DNA from: Aliamphritea hakodatensis
GTDB lineage: Bacteria; Pseudomonadota; Gammaproteobacteria; Pseudomonadales; Balneatricaceae
DNA length: 64,000 nucleotides
Assembly: GCF_024347195.1 (NCBI RefSeq)
Contig: NZ_AP025281.1
Coordinates: 1,240,001-1,304,000 of the forward strand
Direction of reading: 5' to 3'
The notes under the pieces are model-generated. The model did not search any database. It was not told where the DNA came from and saw only the letters and a program-made list of their open reading frames with translations. Shown here in pieces: positions 1 to 8,452 of this stretch; within the stretch, counting starts at the first letter, position 1; each line of letters begins with the position of its first letter. The position numbers and the translations under genes are program-made.

Positions 1-1
1 T

Positions 2-2215
2 GGTTTTTTAGCACAGCGCATTGCTGTGATCGGTTTAGGTTTGATTGGTGGCTCACTGGCAAAGGCATTGCGTGAACGTGGCCTGTGCAGGACGGTAATC
101 GGTTATGACCGGAATCCTGATGAATTAGCCGCCGGGTTACGCCTGGGGGTTATTGATGAAGTTGCTGATTCTCTGGTGGCGGCTGCAGAACAGGCTGATG
201 TTATCGTTCTGGCGGTTCCGGTAAAAGTAATGGAGTCTGTGCTGGCTGAGTTAAAGCCGGTAGTGAAAGATACGACTGTTATTACCGATGTAGGCAGTGT
301 TAAGGGTAATGTTGTACGGGCGGCAGAAGCAATTTATGGCAACATGCCGGCCCGTTTCATCCCGGGGCATCCGATTGCCGGTTCGGAAAAGAGCGGTGTC
401 GCCGCCGCAGACTCAGGTCTGTTTAAATCCCATAAAGTCATTATTACGCCTTTGCCGGACAGTGATGCTGACGCTGTGACATTAATCAGCCGTATGTGGC
501 AACTGGTCGGGGCAGAAGTCCTGCGTATGCCGGTTGACCGTCATGATGAAGTACTGGCTGCCACCAGTCACTTACCGCACCTGCTGGCATTTTCGCTGGT
601 GGATACGCTTTCTCAGGAACAGGAACGGAATAATATTTTCCGTTATGCCGCCGGTGGTTTCAGGGACTTTACCCGGATAGCCGCCAGTGATCCGACGATG
701 TGGCATGATGTTGGTATTGCCAACAAAGCTGCAATCTTAAGTAAGATAGATGAATTTACCGAGGGCCTGGCGCAATTACGTCAGGCTATCGAAACAGAAG
801 ACAGCCGTACTATGTTAGGGGTTTTTACCCGGGCAAAGGCGGCTCGTGAACATTTTTCCAAGATTTTATCAGGCTCAGCCTACGCAAACGATATGACTAC
901 AACAAAAGAAACCGTATTTCATTTACAGCCTGGCGGACAGGTTAAAGGTCAGGTACGCGTACCTGGTGACAAATCAATTTCTCACCGTTCAATCATGCTG
1001 GGTTCCCTGGCAGATGGTGTGACCCATGTCAGTGGTTTTCTGGAAGGTGAAGACAGCCTTGCCACGCTGCAGGCATTCCGGGACATGGGAGTGGTCATTG
1101 AAGGCCCTCATCAGGGAGAAGTTAAAATTTACGGGGTTGGCCTGAACGGTCTTCGTCAGCCGCCGGGTCCGCTTTATGTGGGCAATTCCGGCACCTCAAT
1201 GCGTCTGTTGTCAGGGCTGCTGGCTGGACAGGCTTTCGATGCTGAACTGACCGGTGATGCATCTCTGACTAAGCGTCCGATGGAGCGAGTCGCTGCTCCG
1301 CTGCGGTTAATGGGGGCCAAAGTAGCAACCGGTGAAAACGGTTGTCCTCCGGTTAAAGTGACCGGTGGTCAGGCGCTGAAAGGCGTAGATTATGATATGC
1401 CAATGGCCAGCGCGCAGGTTAAGTCCTGCCTGATGCTGGCAGGTTTGTATGCAGACGGCACAACCCGGGTAACGGAACCAGCTCCGACCCGTGACCATAC
1501 TGAGCGGATGCTGCAGGGTTTTGGCTACAGTGTTAACGCCAGTAACGGTGAAATTGATCTGCAGGGCGGTGGTAGCCTGCAGGCCACCAACATTGATGTG
1601 CCTGCTGATATTTCTTCGGCGACTTTCTTCATGGTGGCGGCCGCTATCTCACCGGATTCTGACGTGGTGCTTGAGCATGTTGGCATTAACCCGACCCGGA
1701 TCGGTGTTATCAACATCCTGACCCTGATGGGTACGCAGATTGACATGCTGAATGAGCGTGAAGTGGGCGGAGAGCCGGTAGCGGATATCCGGGTACGTTA
1801 CGCGCCCCTGAAAGGTATTCATATTCCTGAAGATCAAGTACCGCTGGCGATCGATGAATTCCCGGCGCTGTTTATTGCTGCAGCCTGTGCAGAAGGCGAG
1901 ACAGTCCTCAGCGGTGCTGAAGAGTTACGGGTTAAGGAAAGTGACCGGATTCAGGCAATGGTGGATGGTCTGAAAATTCTGGGTGCGGATGTTGAAGGTA
2001 CGCCCGACGGCGCAATCATTCGTAAGAGTCAGCTGCAGGGTGGTGTGGTGCAGAGCCATGATGACCACCGTATCGCGATGGCATTCAGTATTGCTTCTTT
2101 GCGTGCTTCAGAAAATATTGAGATCCGTGAATGTAATAATGTCGCAACCTCGTTCCCGAACTTTGTAGAGTTAGCACAGGAGCTTGGCCTGAACATCCGT
2201 AAGGAGGATGTCTGA
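2..2215 (+). CDS. tyrA-aroA: TyrA-AroA fusion: prephenate dehydrogenase / EPSP synthase (5' end cut by window)
   Basis: Bifunctional shikimate/tyrosine enzyme. The N-terminal half oxidises prephenate to 4-hydroxyphenylpyruvate with NAD(P); the C-terminal half makes 5-enolpyruvylshikimate-3-phosphate from shikimate-3-phosphate and PEP. The reading frame is open to the window edge, and codons before the first possible start (GTG at 26) still encode the Rossmann strand ahead of GLGLIGGSL, so the true start lies upstream. GHPIAGSEKSG marks the dehydrogenase active-site region. The AroA part starts near the internal Met at 893 and shows GDKSISHRS, GNSGTSMRL and RVKESDR, the PEP/shikimate-phosphate-binding motifs. 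The fusion is usual in Pseudomonas and Oceanospirillales. Its TGA overlaps the ATG of cmk by one base, implying translational coupling. Function is certain; only the N-terminus is missing. Confidence 0.96.
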   Translation, partial: GFLAQRIAVIGLGLIGGSLAKALRERGLCRTVIGYDRNPDELAAGLRLGVIDEVADSLVAAAEQADVIVLAVPVKVMESVLAELKPVVKDTTVITDVGSVKGNVVRAAEAIYGNMPARFIPGHPIAGSEKSGVAAADSGLFKSHKVIITPLPDSDADAVTLISRMWQLVGAEVLRMPVDRHDEVLAATSHLPHLLAFSLVDTLSQEQERNNIFRYAAGGFRDFTRIAASDPTMWHDVGIANKAAILSKIDEFTEGLAQLRQAIETEDSRTMLGVFTRAKAAREHFSKILSGSAYANDMTTTKETVFHLQPGGQVKGQVRVPGDKSISHRSIMLGSLADGVTHVSGFLEGEDSLATLQAFRDMGVVIEGPHQGEVKIYGVGLNGLRQPPGPLYVGNSGTSMRLLSGLLAGQAFDAELTGDASLTKRPMERVAAPLRLMGAKVATGENGCPPVKVTGGQALKGVDYDMPMASAQVKSCLMLAGLYADGTTRVTEPAPTRDHTERMLQGFGYSVNASNGEIDLQGGGSLQATNIDVPADISSATFFMVAAAISPDSDVVLEHVGINPTRIGVINILTLMGTQIDMLNEREVGGEPVADIRVRYAPLKGIHIPEDQVPLAIDEFPALFIAAACAEGETVLSGAEELRVKESDRIQAMVDGLKILGADVEGTPDGAIIRKSQLQGGVVQSHDDHRIAMAFSIASLRASENIEIRECNNVATSFPNFVELAQELGLNIRKEDV

Positions 2216-2898
2216 TGACTCAGGAATTTCCGGTTATAACGGTAGACGGCCCCAGCGGTTCAGGTAAGGGCACAATATGCAGCTTGCTGGCCCGGGAGCT
2301 GGGCTGGTCATTGCTGGACAGCGGTGCGCTGTACCGTCTGGTTGCTCTGGCGGCCCGGCATCATGGTGTTGCCCTGGACGACGAAGCTGCGCTGGTTGTT
2401 CTGGCGGCACATCTGGATGTGCAGTTTTTAACCGGCCAGACCGGTGATGTGCAGATTATCCTCGAAGGTGAGGAAGTCACTGATACCATCCGTACAGAAG
2501 AGTGTGGTGCAGATGCTTCTCGGGTCGCGGCACTTGGCCCGGTTCGGGATGCGTTACTGGAACGTCAGCGGGCCTTTGTTGCTGAGCCGGGGCTGATTGC
2601 TGACGGCCGTGACATGGGCACAGTTGTATTCCCGGATGCTATGCTTAAAGTCTATCTGACAGCGAGTGCTGAAGAGCGTGCGAAGCGCAGATATAACCAG
2701 TTGATAAATAAGGGACTGGGTGCTAGTCTTCAAGCAATCACAGAGGATATCAGGGCGCGTGACGCACGGGATATGGGCCGTTCAGTAGCGCCATTAAAAC
2801 CAGCTGAAGATGCTATTAAGCTCGATACTACAACCATGAGTATTGATGAAGTCTTGGCGGAGGTGCTGGAGCAAGCCAGGCATAAAGGCCTGCGCTAA
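2215..2898 (+). CDS. cmk: Cytidylate kinase
   Basis: Phosphorylates CMP and dCMP to the diphosphates with ATP, in the cytosol. The protein has 227 residues, normal for the family. Near the N-terminus it shows the P-loop DGPSGSGKGT and then DSGALYR; DGRDMGTVVFPDA is the conserved CMP-kinase acceptor segment. The start overlaps the tyrA-aroA stop and is preceded by AAGGAGG inside that gene. It sits directly before rpsA, the order found widely in gammaproteobacteria, so all three are probably co-transcribed. Confidence 0.96.
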   Translation: MTQEFPVITVDGPSGSGKGTICSLLARELGWSLLDSGALYRLVALAARHHGVALDDEAALVVLAAHLDVQFLTGQTGDVQIILEGEEVTDTIRTEECGADASRVAALGPVRDALLERQRAFVAEPGLIADGRDMGTVVFPDAMLKVYLTASAEERAKRRYNQLINKGLGASLQAITEDIRARDARDMGRSVAPLKPAEDAIKLDTTTMSIDEVLAEVLEQARHKGLR

Positions 2899-2924
2899 CG
2901 ACCATTCTGCGAGGGTTGAGGGGT

Positions 2925-4604
2925 ATGAATGAAAGTTTTGCTGAACTGTTTGAACAGAGTTTAAAAGAAATCGATATGACCCCCGGGACGATTGTCACCG
3001 GAGTGGTAATGGCGATTGACGGTGACTATGTCACAGTCAATGCAGGACTTAAATCAGAAGGGATCATACCCCGGCAACAGTTTCTCGATGACAATGGTGA
3101 ATTGCTCATTGCAGTTGGTGATGAGGTAAGGGTTGCACTGGTATCGCTGGAAGACGGTAACGGTGAAACCCAGCTTTCAAGAGAGCGGGCCAAGCGCTAC
3201 GAAGCCTGGCAGGTGCTTGAGCAGGCGTTTGCGAATGATGAAATTGTTACCGGCCGGATAACCGGCAAGGTAAGAGGCGGGTTTACGGTCAGTGTAAACT
3301 CCGTCAATGCTTTTTTACCGGGTTCTCTGGTGGATATCCGTCCTGTCCGGGACACGTCTCACATCGAAAATCAGGAACTCGAATTTAAGCTGGTTAAGCT
3401 TGATGCGAAACGAAATAACATTGTCGTTTCCCGCCGGGCAGTTCTTGAAACGGCGTATAACCAGGAACGGGAGAAGCTGCTTGCAAGTCTGGAAGAAGGT
3501 CAGCGTGTTAAAGGTATCGTTAAAAACCTGACCGATTACGGTGCGTTTATTGATCTGGGCGGTGTCGACGGTCTGTTACATATTACGGACATGGCCTGGA
3601 AGCGGATTCGGCATCCCAGTGAATTGCTGACAATGGGTGATGAGCTGGATGTGCAGGTATTACGGTTTGATAAAGAAAAAAGCCGTGTATCACTGGGGCT
3701 TAAGCAACTGAGTGCTGATCCCTGGGATGAATTCAGCGAAGCGTTTCCGGTGGGCAGCCGGGTAAAAGCAAAAGTAACAAATCTGACCGACTACGGTTGT
3801 TTTGCCCAGATCCGCGAAGGCATTGAAGGCCTGGTGCATGTCTCTGAAATGGACTGGACGAATAAAAATGTTCACCCCTCCAAGGTGGTGCAGGTCAATG
3901 ATGAAGTCGAGGTGATGATCCTCGACATAGATACGCAGAAACGCCGTATCTCTCTGGGTATGAAACAGTGTAAAGAGAATCCGTGGGATACCTTTGCACA
4001 TACCCATACCAAAGGCACACAGATATCCGGTGTGATCAAATCGATCACGGATTTTGGTGTCTTCATCGGGCTGGATGGCGGTATTGACGGGCTTGTTCAC
4101 CTGTCAGACCTATCCTGGGATGAAGATGGCAGTGAAGCAGTAAAACAGTATAAAAAGGGCGACAGCCTTGATGCCGTGGTGCTGGCTGTTGATGCTGAAC
4201 GGGAAAGAGTATCACTGGGGGTTCGTCAGTTATCCGGTGATCCTTTTTCAATGTACATAGAAGACGTGCGTAAAGGTGCGGTGGTGACTGGGACTGTCAG
4301 TCATATTGAACCCCGTCAGCTGATTATTACCCTTGCTGAAGGTGTGGAAGGTGTTATCAAAATTGCTGAAGCGAGCCGCGAGCGAATTGATCAGTTACAG
4401 GATCATTTCCGGGTCGGGGATACACTTGACGCTCTGGTGATACAGATTGACCGGCGCAACAGGCACCTGGGATTGTCAGTTAAGCAAGTTGAAAAACATC
4501 AGGAAAAAGAGGCAATGGAAGCCATATCGAATCAGGATGTTGGTGGCAGTGGGCCAACAACGATTGGTGATTTAATAAAGGCACAGATGGATAAGAAAAA
4601 ATAG
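2925..4604 (+). CDS. rpsA: 30S ribosomal protein S1
   Basis: S1 binds mRNA leaders on the small ribosomal subunit and helps initiation on messages with weak or structured ribosome binding sites. The 559-residue product carries a series of S1/OB-fold repeats, each with a version of DYGAFIDLGGVDGLLHI (for example DYGCFAQIREGIEGLVHV and DFGVFIGLDGGIDGLVHL), as expected for the six-domain protein. I chose ATG 2925 (MNESFAELFEQ) over the in-frame TTG 2916 because GAGGGG lies just before it and homologues begin this way. A short stem (4603-4608 with 4616-4621) follows the stop but has little of a U tract. Confidence 0.97.
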   Translation: MNESFAELFEQSLKEIDMTPGTIVTGVVMAIDGDYVTVNAGLKSEGIIPRQQFLDDNGELLIAVGDEVRVALVSLEDGNGETQLSRERAKRYEAWQVLEQAFANDEIVTGRITGKVRGGFTVSVNSVNAFLPGSLVDIRPVRDTSHIENQELEFKLVKLDAKRNNIVVSRRAVLETAYNQEREKLLASLEEGQRVKGIVKNLTDYGAFIDLGGVDGLLHITDMAWKRIRHPSELLTMGDELDVQVLRFDKEKSRVSLGLKQLSADPWDEFSEAFPVGSRVKAKVTNLTDYGCFAQIREGIEGLVHVSEMDWTNKNVHPSKVVQVNDEVEVMILDIDTQKRRISLGMKQCKENPWDTFAHTHTKGTQISGVIKSITDFGVFIGLDGGIDGLVHLSDLSWDEDGSEAVKQYKKGDSLDAVVLAVDAERERVSLGVRQLSGDPFSMYIEDVRKGAVVTGTVSHIEPRQLIITLAEGVEGVIKIAEASRERIDQLQDHFRVGDTLDALVIQIDRRNRHLGLSVKQVEKHQEKEAMEAISNQDVGGSGPTTIGDLIKAQMDKKK

Positions 4605-4631
4605 ACTTGGCCAAAAAGTCTGTTTAGCGGT

Positions 4632-4658
4632 TTGTTCATTACATGCTTCATATATAAC
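4632..4658 (+). promoter_or_regulatory. Candidate ihfB promoter
   Basis: TTGTTC at 4632-4637 and TATAAC at 4653-4658 are spaced 15 bases, about 25 bases before the ihfB start. The -10 matches five of six consensus positions; the -35 and spacing are weak. An independent ihfB promoter after rpsA is known in E. coli, which makes the position plausible. Confidence 0.3.
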
Positions 4659-4683
4659 ACGATATCAATGCAGGAGGAGAGCT

Positions 4684-4977
4684 ATGACAAAGTCAGAGCT
4701 GATCGAGCAACTGATAGATCAGAATCAGCAGCTTTCTATCAAAGATGTGGAACTGGCGGTAAAAACCATGCTGGATCATATGACAGAGTCTTTGTCTGAA
4801 GGTGAGCGGATTGAGATTAGAGGTTTTGGCAGTTTTTGTTTACACTACCGTGCACCTCGTGTTGGCCGGAATCCAAAAACCGGAGATTCGGTCGCGTTAT
4901 CAGCGAAATATGTGCCTCATTTCAAGCCGGGCAAAGATTTGCGTGAGCAGGTAAATAACAGTCTGACGCAGCAGTAA
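4684..4977 (+). CDS. ihfB: Integration host factor subunit beta
   Basis: DNA-bending nucleoid protein that pairs with IhfA and shapes promoters, recombination sites and origins. It has 97 residues (family 94-100) beginning MTKSELIEQL, with the beta-arm region RGFGSFCLHYRAPRVGRNP, whose tip proline intercalates into DNA, and GDSVALSAKYVPHFKPGK, which matches beta rather than HU. A very strong ribosome binding site (GGAGGAG) lies 6-12 bases upstream. It stands between rpsA and lapA as in E. coli and Pseudomonas. Confidence 0.96.
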   Translation: MTKSELIEQLIDQNQQLSIKDVELAVKTMLDHMTESLSEGERIEIRGFGSFCLHYRAPRVGRNPKTGDSVALSAKYVPHFKPGKDLREQVNNSLTQQ

Positions 4978-4991
4978 AGCGCTGCGTTTTT
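4966..4991 (+). terminator. Terminator-like hairpin overlapping the ihfB stop
   Basis: ACGCAGC (4966-4972) pairs with GCTGCGT (4981-4987) around an 8-base loop that contains the ihfB TAA, followed by five T. It may partly terminate ihfB mRNA and lower read-through into lapAB. Confidence 0.55.
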
Positions 4992-5011
4992 GAGTCATTC
5001 AGGGGATAGTA

Positions 5012-5317
5012 ATGCGTTGGTTAAAATATCTGATCATCGTGATGTTGTGTGTAATTGCGTTGGTTGTTGGTATCGGTTTTGCCTGGCTGAATACCGATGA
5101 TGTGGTGATCGATTTATTTTTTGTAACCCTGCCTGAGGCCAGCCTGTCTCTATGGCTGATGGCGAGTTTCGTCCTCGGTGGTTTTGCCGGCATTCTGGCA
5201 ACCGGTGTTGGCATGATGTTATTAAAGGCACGGCTAAATGCGGCAAAGCGCAAAATGAATGCCGCTAATCAGGAACTGGACCGACTAAGAACGGCGTCTC
5301 TGAAACAAAGTGCCTGA
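5012..5317 (+). CDS. lapA: Lipopolysaccharide assembly protein LapA
   Basis: Small inner-membrane protein (101 residues, DUF1049/YciS) that works with LapB in balancing LPS synthesis and assembly. Two hydrophobic helices are seen, residues about 5-26 and 45-70, with a D/V-rich periplasmic turn between them; the charged tail (KARLNAAKRKMNAANQELD) looks like a cytoplasmic coiled coil. AGGGGA stands just before the ATG. lapB follows one or two bases after the stop, so the two are translated together. Confidence 0.88.
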   Translation: MRWLKYLIIVMLCVIALVVGIGFAWLNTDDVVIDLFFVTLPEASLSLWLMASFVLGGFAGILATGVGMMLLKARLNAAKRKMNAANQELDRLRTASLKQSA

Positions 5318-5318
5318 T

Positions 5319-6497
5319 ATGTCAGACCTGCTGTTAATAGGGCTGTTTTTTATAGCAATTGCTCTGGGGTGGATGCTCGGGCGATTACGTAAAACAGCCC
5401 CTCAGGAAAAGCCTTCGGGGGCCCTGCAGCGGGAATATTTTGCAGGCCTTGACTACCTGCTCAGTGAAAAAACGGATGAAGCTATTGATAGCTTCATTCG
5501 TGCATTAGAGATTAACTCCGATACCCTTCCAGCCCATATCGCCCTGGCAAAACTGTTTCGCAGAAAAGGGGATGTTGACCGGGCGATTCAGATCCATCAA
5601 AACCTGCTTGCAAGACCGGATTTATCCCGGCATGACTTTCTGCGTATCCAGATAGCGCTGGCCAAAGATTACTTTGCAATCGGTTTATTCGACCGGGCTG
5701 AAAAGTTACTGCTTGAAATAAACCAGCAGAACCCCCCTGCAGAACCCCGGCAAAAAGTGTTAACGCTGCTGACAAAGCTGTATGAAAAAGAGCAGGAATG
5801 GCAGCAGGCGTTGCAGATTGCCCGCCAGTTGGCTGCGAATGAAACCCGGGAAATTCAGACTGAACTCAGTCATTACTGTTGTGAGCTGGCGACGGAAGAT
5901 ATCAGAAAGCACCGCTATAAGCAGGCACGGGTGCGCCTGTCTCAGGCACTGAATTATGACAGTAATGCGGTCAGGGTTTCGTTATTACGCGCACAGATGG
6001 AAATGCAGCAGGAAAACTGGCGTGCGGCAATAAAAGACCTTAAAGCTGTCTCCCAGCAGGACCCTGTATTTGTCTCAGAAACCGTTCATTTACTGAAACG
6101 TTGCTATGATGAACTGACCCGTTCGGACGAGTTTGAAGCATATTTAAAACAGTGTCTGATCAGTACACCCTCAACATCAGTGATGCTGGCGCTGGCGGAT
6201 ATTATTCTGGAAAAGCAGGGGGCTTACCCTGCAGGCACGTTTATTACCGATGAGTTAAAGAAGCGGCCTGCGGTAAAGGGGTTTAACCGTCTGATTGATT
6301 TGTATATCGCGCATGCGGCCAAAGGCACCAATGAGAGCCTGATTGTGCTCAGGGGGCTGACCGGACAGTTAGAGCAGAGCAAGCCGGTTTACCTGTGTCA
6401 TCGCTGTGGCTTTTCAGGAAAAAATTTACTCTGGCAGTGTCCTTCATGCCAGAGCTGGGGAACGACCAAACCTATTCAGGGCCTTGAAGGCGAATAA
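5319..6497 (+). CDS. lapB: Lipopolysaccharide assembly protein LapB
   Basis: TPR protein of the cytoplasmic face of the inner membrane. In E. coli it recruits LpxC to FtsH for degradation and so limits LPS synthesis. The N-terminus is a single membrane anchor (LLLIGLFFIAIALGWMLG); the middle is a run of TPR helices (such as DEAIDSFIRALEINSDTLPA); the C-terminus holds a rubredoxin-like zinc knuckle with CHRC and CPSC pairs. Length is 392 residues against 389 in E. coli. I chose ATG 5319; a GTG nine bases upstream is possible but overlaps lapA. Confidence 0.93.
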   Translation: MSDLLLIGLFFIAIALGWMLGRLRKTAPQEKPSGALQREYFAGLDYLLSEKTDEAIDSFIRALEINSDTLPAHIALAKLFRRKGDVDRAIQIHQNLLARPDLSRHDFLRIQIALAKDYFAIGLFDRAEKLLLEINQQNPPAEPRQKVLTLLTKLYEKEQEWQQALQIARQLAANETREIQTELSHYCCELATEDIRKHRYKQARVRLSQALNYDSNAVRVSLLRAQMEMQQENWRAAIKDLKAVSQQDPVFVSETVHLLKRCYDELTRSDEFEAYLKQCLISTPSTSVMLALADIILEKQGAYPAGTFITDELKKRPAVKGFNRLIDLYIAHAAKGTNESLIVLRGLTGQLEQSKPVYLCHRCGFSGKNLLWQCPSCQSWGTTKPIQGLEGE

Positions 6498-6524
6498 TAT
6501 ATTCAATTGATGTAAGAGAAGCTG

Positions 6525-7229
6525 ATGAGCAAAAAGCAAATTATTGTAGCCCTTGATTATCCAGAGCAGGCCGCCGCGCTGGCGATGGCTGAACGCCTTG
6601 ATCCAAACTTGTGTCGTGTCAAAGTGGGCAAAGAATTATTCACCCGTGCAGGCCCCGCAATGGTGGAAAAGCTGCATGCGATGGGCTTCGATGTTTTTCT
6701 TGATCTGAAATACCATGATATTCCAAACACCACCGCAAAAGCTGTGCGCGCTGCGGCGGAACTGGGGGTCTGGATGGTTGATCTTCATGCCAGCGGTGGT
6801 CGCAGCATGATGGAAACGGCCCGGAACGAACTGGATAAGGTGAATGGGGCGCAAACACTGCTGATTGCTGTGACAGTGCTGACCAGCATGGAACGCAGCG
6901 ATATGGTTGAGCTGGGGCTTGATCTGGATCCGCTGGATCAGGTAAAGCGACTGGCATTGCTGGCTGAAAGTTCAGGCATGGACGGTGTTGTGTGTTCAGC
7001 CCAGGAAGTTAAGCCTCTGCGGGAAATTATTCAGTCTGACTTTAAACTGGTTACGCCTGGCATCCGGCCTGCAGAGGCGGATGCGGGGGATCAGAAACGT
7101 ATCATGACGCCTTCACAGGCAATTACAGCGGGCAGCAGTTATCTGGTGATCGGTCGCCCGATTACACAGGCTGATGCACCTGAAACCGCGTTGATTAATA
7201 TTCAGCAGGAAATTGCCGGTCTGGGCTGA
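6525..7229 (+). CDS. pyrF: Orotidine 5'-phosphate decarboxylase
   Basis: Last step of UMP synthesis, decarboxylating OMP. The 234-residue TIM-barrel protein contains the catalytic signature DLKYHDIPNT with Asp60, Lys62 and Asp65, plus VKVGKELF for the other catalytic lysine and VTPGIRP near the phosphate-binding end. A clear upstream GTAAGAGAA serves as ribosome binding site. It closes the lapAB-pyrF cluster in its usual position. Confidence 0.97.
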   Translation: MSKKQIIVALDYPEQAAALAMAERLDPNLCRVKVGKELFTRAGPAMVEKLHAMGFDVFLDLKYHDIPNTTAKAVRAAAELGVWMVDLHASGGRSMMETARNELDKVNGAQTLLIAVTVLTSMERSDMVELGLDLDPLDQVKRLALLAESSGMDGVVCSAQEVKPLREIIQSDFKLVTPGIRPAEADAGDQKRIMTPSQAITAGSSYLVIGRPITQADAPETALINIQQEIAGLG

Positions 7230-7329
7230 TTACATGCAGAAGATCGGATCAGGGATGGGGAGTTTGGATCAGGCTGGCTTTATATGCTATTTTTAAAGTC
7301 CAGTTAATTATTCAGCAAGGATGCTTAAT

Positions 7330-7668
7330 ATGTATATATGGAAATATCTTCAAACCGTTCTGATTTCTTTTTTCCTGATCGCTTCAGCATTTACTTCTGC
7401 AGGTAATCATCAGTTAGATATCAATACAGCCAGTGCCGTTCAGTTTGCGGAGCACCTGAATGGTGTGGGGGCAAAAAAGGCAACTGCGATTGTTGCTTAT
7501 CGTGAACAGCTGGGCGGTTTTACAGATCTTGAACAGCTGAAAGATGTAAAGGGAATAGGCGAAGGTATCTTTGCTAAAAACCGTGACAGGATAATGCTCT
7601 CTTTGCCTGCGGCGCCTGCGTCAGGCCCGGAGATGAAACCTGAAGCTGAATCTGAGCCCGCGTCTTAG
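7330..7668 (+). CDS. ComEA-like secreted helix-hairpin-helix protein
   Basis: A 112-residue exported protein. A signal peptide (YLQTVLISFFLIASAFTSA) leads to one ComEA-type HhH region: LDINTASAVQF, LNGVGAKKATAIVAYRE and KGIGEGIFAKNRDRI. The family binds double-stranded DNA in the periplasm, and the larger ComEA members act in DNA uptake. The C-terminus is a short P/E/A-rich tail. I prefer ATG 7330 because AAGGA sits at proper distance; ATG 7321 would overlap that site. A strong terminator follows, so pyrF or a local promoter drives it. Role in competence is inferred. Confidence 0.85.
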   Translation: MYIWKYLQTVLISFFLIASAFTSAGNHQLDINTASAVQFAEHLNGVGAKKATAIVAYREQLGGFTDLEQLKDVKGIGEGIFAKNRDRIMLSLPAAPASGPEMKPEAESEPAS

Positions 7669-7691
7669 GCGAAGAATGCTAATAAACCGTT

Positions 7692-7718
7692 AAAGCCCTG
7701 CCAAGCAGGGCTTTTTTT
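7692..7718 (+). terminator. Rho-independent terminator after the ComEA-like gene
   Basis: AAAGCCCTG (7692-7700) pairs with CAGGGCTTT (7706-7714) round a 5-base loop and continues into seven T (7712-7718). It separates the upstream genes from hvfA. Confidence 0.92.
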
Positions 7719-8006
7719 ATGGCTGTGCTTTTTGCTGCAGGGCACTTCAGGCCGGTTCTGCCGGTTGTAGTCGTTTTAAAAGTCCTGCAATCCCAATCAG
7801 CCGGCTCGGTGCAGGTTGCTGATTTTTCTCCTTTAATATTTTTCTTCAGGCTTTTCAGTTTAATTTCAGATTGGAAAATTATAGTGAACTCATTCTCAGA
7901 GAAGGACACAGAATAGGTATTCGCAGTCCGCTCTTATAATGCTTTTAATATCAAAGTGTTGTTAAACTAAATCCATACGACGATATCTGTAAACCCGAGG
8001 TGAACT
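7719..8006. other. Intergenic leader region of the hvf operon
   Basis: About 290 bases with no credible gene; small open frames on both strands here lack ribosome binding sites and family resemblance. A TATAAT occurs at 7935-7940, 67 bases before hvfA, without a good -35 (see the separate entry). Directly before hvfA lies the ribosome binding site GAGGTGA (7997-8003). No sigma-factor, metalloregulator gene or recognised metal box was seen. Confidence 0.5.
7935..7940 (+). promoter_or_regulatory. Candidate -10 element upstream of hvfA
   Basis: A perfect TATAAT lies 67 bases before the hvfA ATG. No TTGACA-like hexamer is present 15-18 bases upstream (AATAGG at 7912-7917), so either an activator or a different sigma factor would be required. 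Related operons are often metal- or ECF-sigma-controlled, but no such gene adjoins this one. Confidence 0.3.
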
Positions 8007-8432
8007 ATGAAAACTAAGACTACAATTAAGCCGATTACTGCTGCTGTTGGTGCTGTTCTGCTGGCTGGTGTTGCTTCAATGCCTGTTACTGCTGCTGAAA
8101 ACCCGTTTGCTGCACAGGAACTGACCTCCGGTTACCAGTTAGCTGAAGCTGCTAAGAAAGTAGTTGAAGAAGGTAAGTGTGGTGAAGGTAAGTGCGGCGG
8201 TTCTTCTGAAAAGACTGAAGAAGGCAAGTGCGGCGAAGGTAAGTGCGGCGGTTCTTCTGAGAAAGCTGAAGAAGGTAAGTGCGGCGAAGGTAAATGTGGC
8301 GGTTCTTCTGAGAAAGCTGAAGAAGGTAAGTGCGGCGAAGGTAAGTGCGGCGGTTCTTCCGAGAAAGCTGAAGAAGGTAAGTGTGGCGAAGGTAAGTGCG
8401 GCGGAGAGAAGAAGCCAATCGTTGAAGGTTAA
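8007..8432 (+). CDS. hvfA: HvfA-type RiPP precursor with ten EGKCG motifs
   Basis: Secreted 141-residue precursor. Residues 1-30 form a signal peptide (hydrophobic core ITAAVGAVLLAGVA, cleavage expected near the VTAA at 27-30). A short region NPFAAQELTSGYQLA (32-46) is typical of HvfA proteins. Residues 55-133 are five tandem pairs of EGKCG, giving ten cysteines at 58, 63, 75, 80, 92, 97, 109, 114, 126 and 131, spaced 5 then 12. In Haemophilus influenzae the HvfBC enzyme pair converts EGKCG cysteines to oxazolone/thioamide groups that bind copper. The same motif and neighbours are seen here, so this is inferred to be a copper-binding modified peptide. The GAGGTGA ribosome binding site is strong. 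Confidence 0.93.
   Translation: MKTKTTIKPITAAVGAVLLAGVASMPVTAAENPFAAQELTSGYQLAEAAKKVVEEGKCGEGKCGGSSEKTEEGKCGEGKCGGSSEKAEEGKCGEGKCGGSSEKAEEGKCGEGKCGGSSEKAEEGKCGEGKCGGEKKPIVEG
8169..8405 (+). repeat. 51-bp tandem repeats in hvfA (4 full, 1 partial)
   Basis: Units start at 8169, 8220, 8271, 8322 and 8373 (last one partial). Each encodes the 17-residue EGKCGEGKCGGSSEKAE, or EKTE in the first. Copies differ at only a few third positions (GGT/GGC, TGT/TGC, AAG/AAA), which indicates recent duplication or strand slippage and suggests that copy number varies between strains. Confidence 0.95.
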
Positions 8433-8452
8433 TACCTGATACCGCTTAAGTG

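Noticed and set aside
8169..8405. Repeats considered as a CRISPR-like array
   Set aside because: The units are directly adjacent, in frame, without variable spacers, and encode EGKCG pairs.
8152..8418. 88-residue minus-strand frame and a 91-residue plus frame over hvfA
   Set aside because: Both are shadows of the 51-bp repeats: periodic R/T/Y- or K/V/S-rich sequence with no ribosome binding site, whereas the hvfA frame has signal peptide and family motifs.
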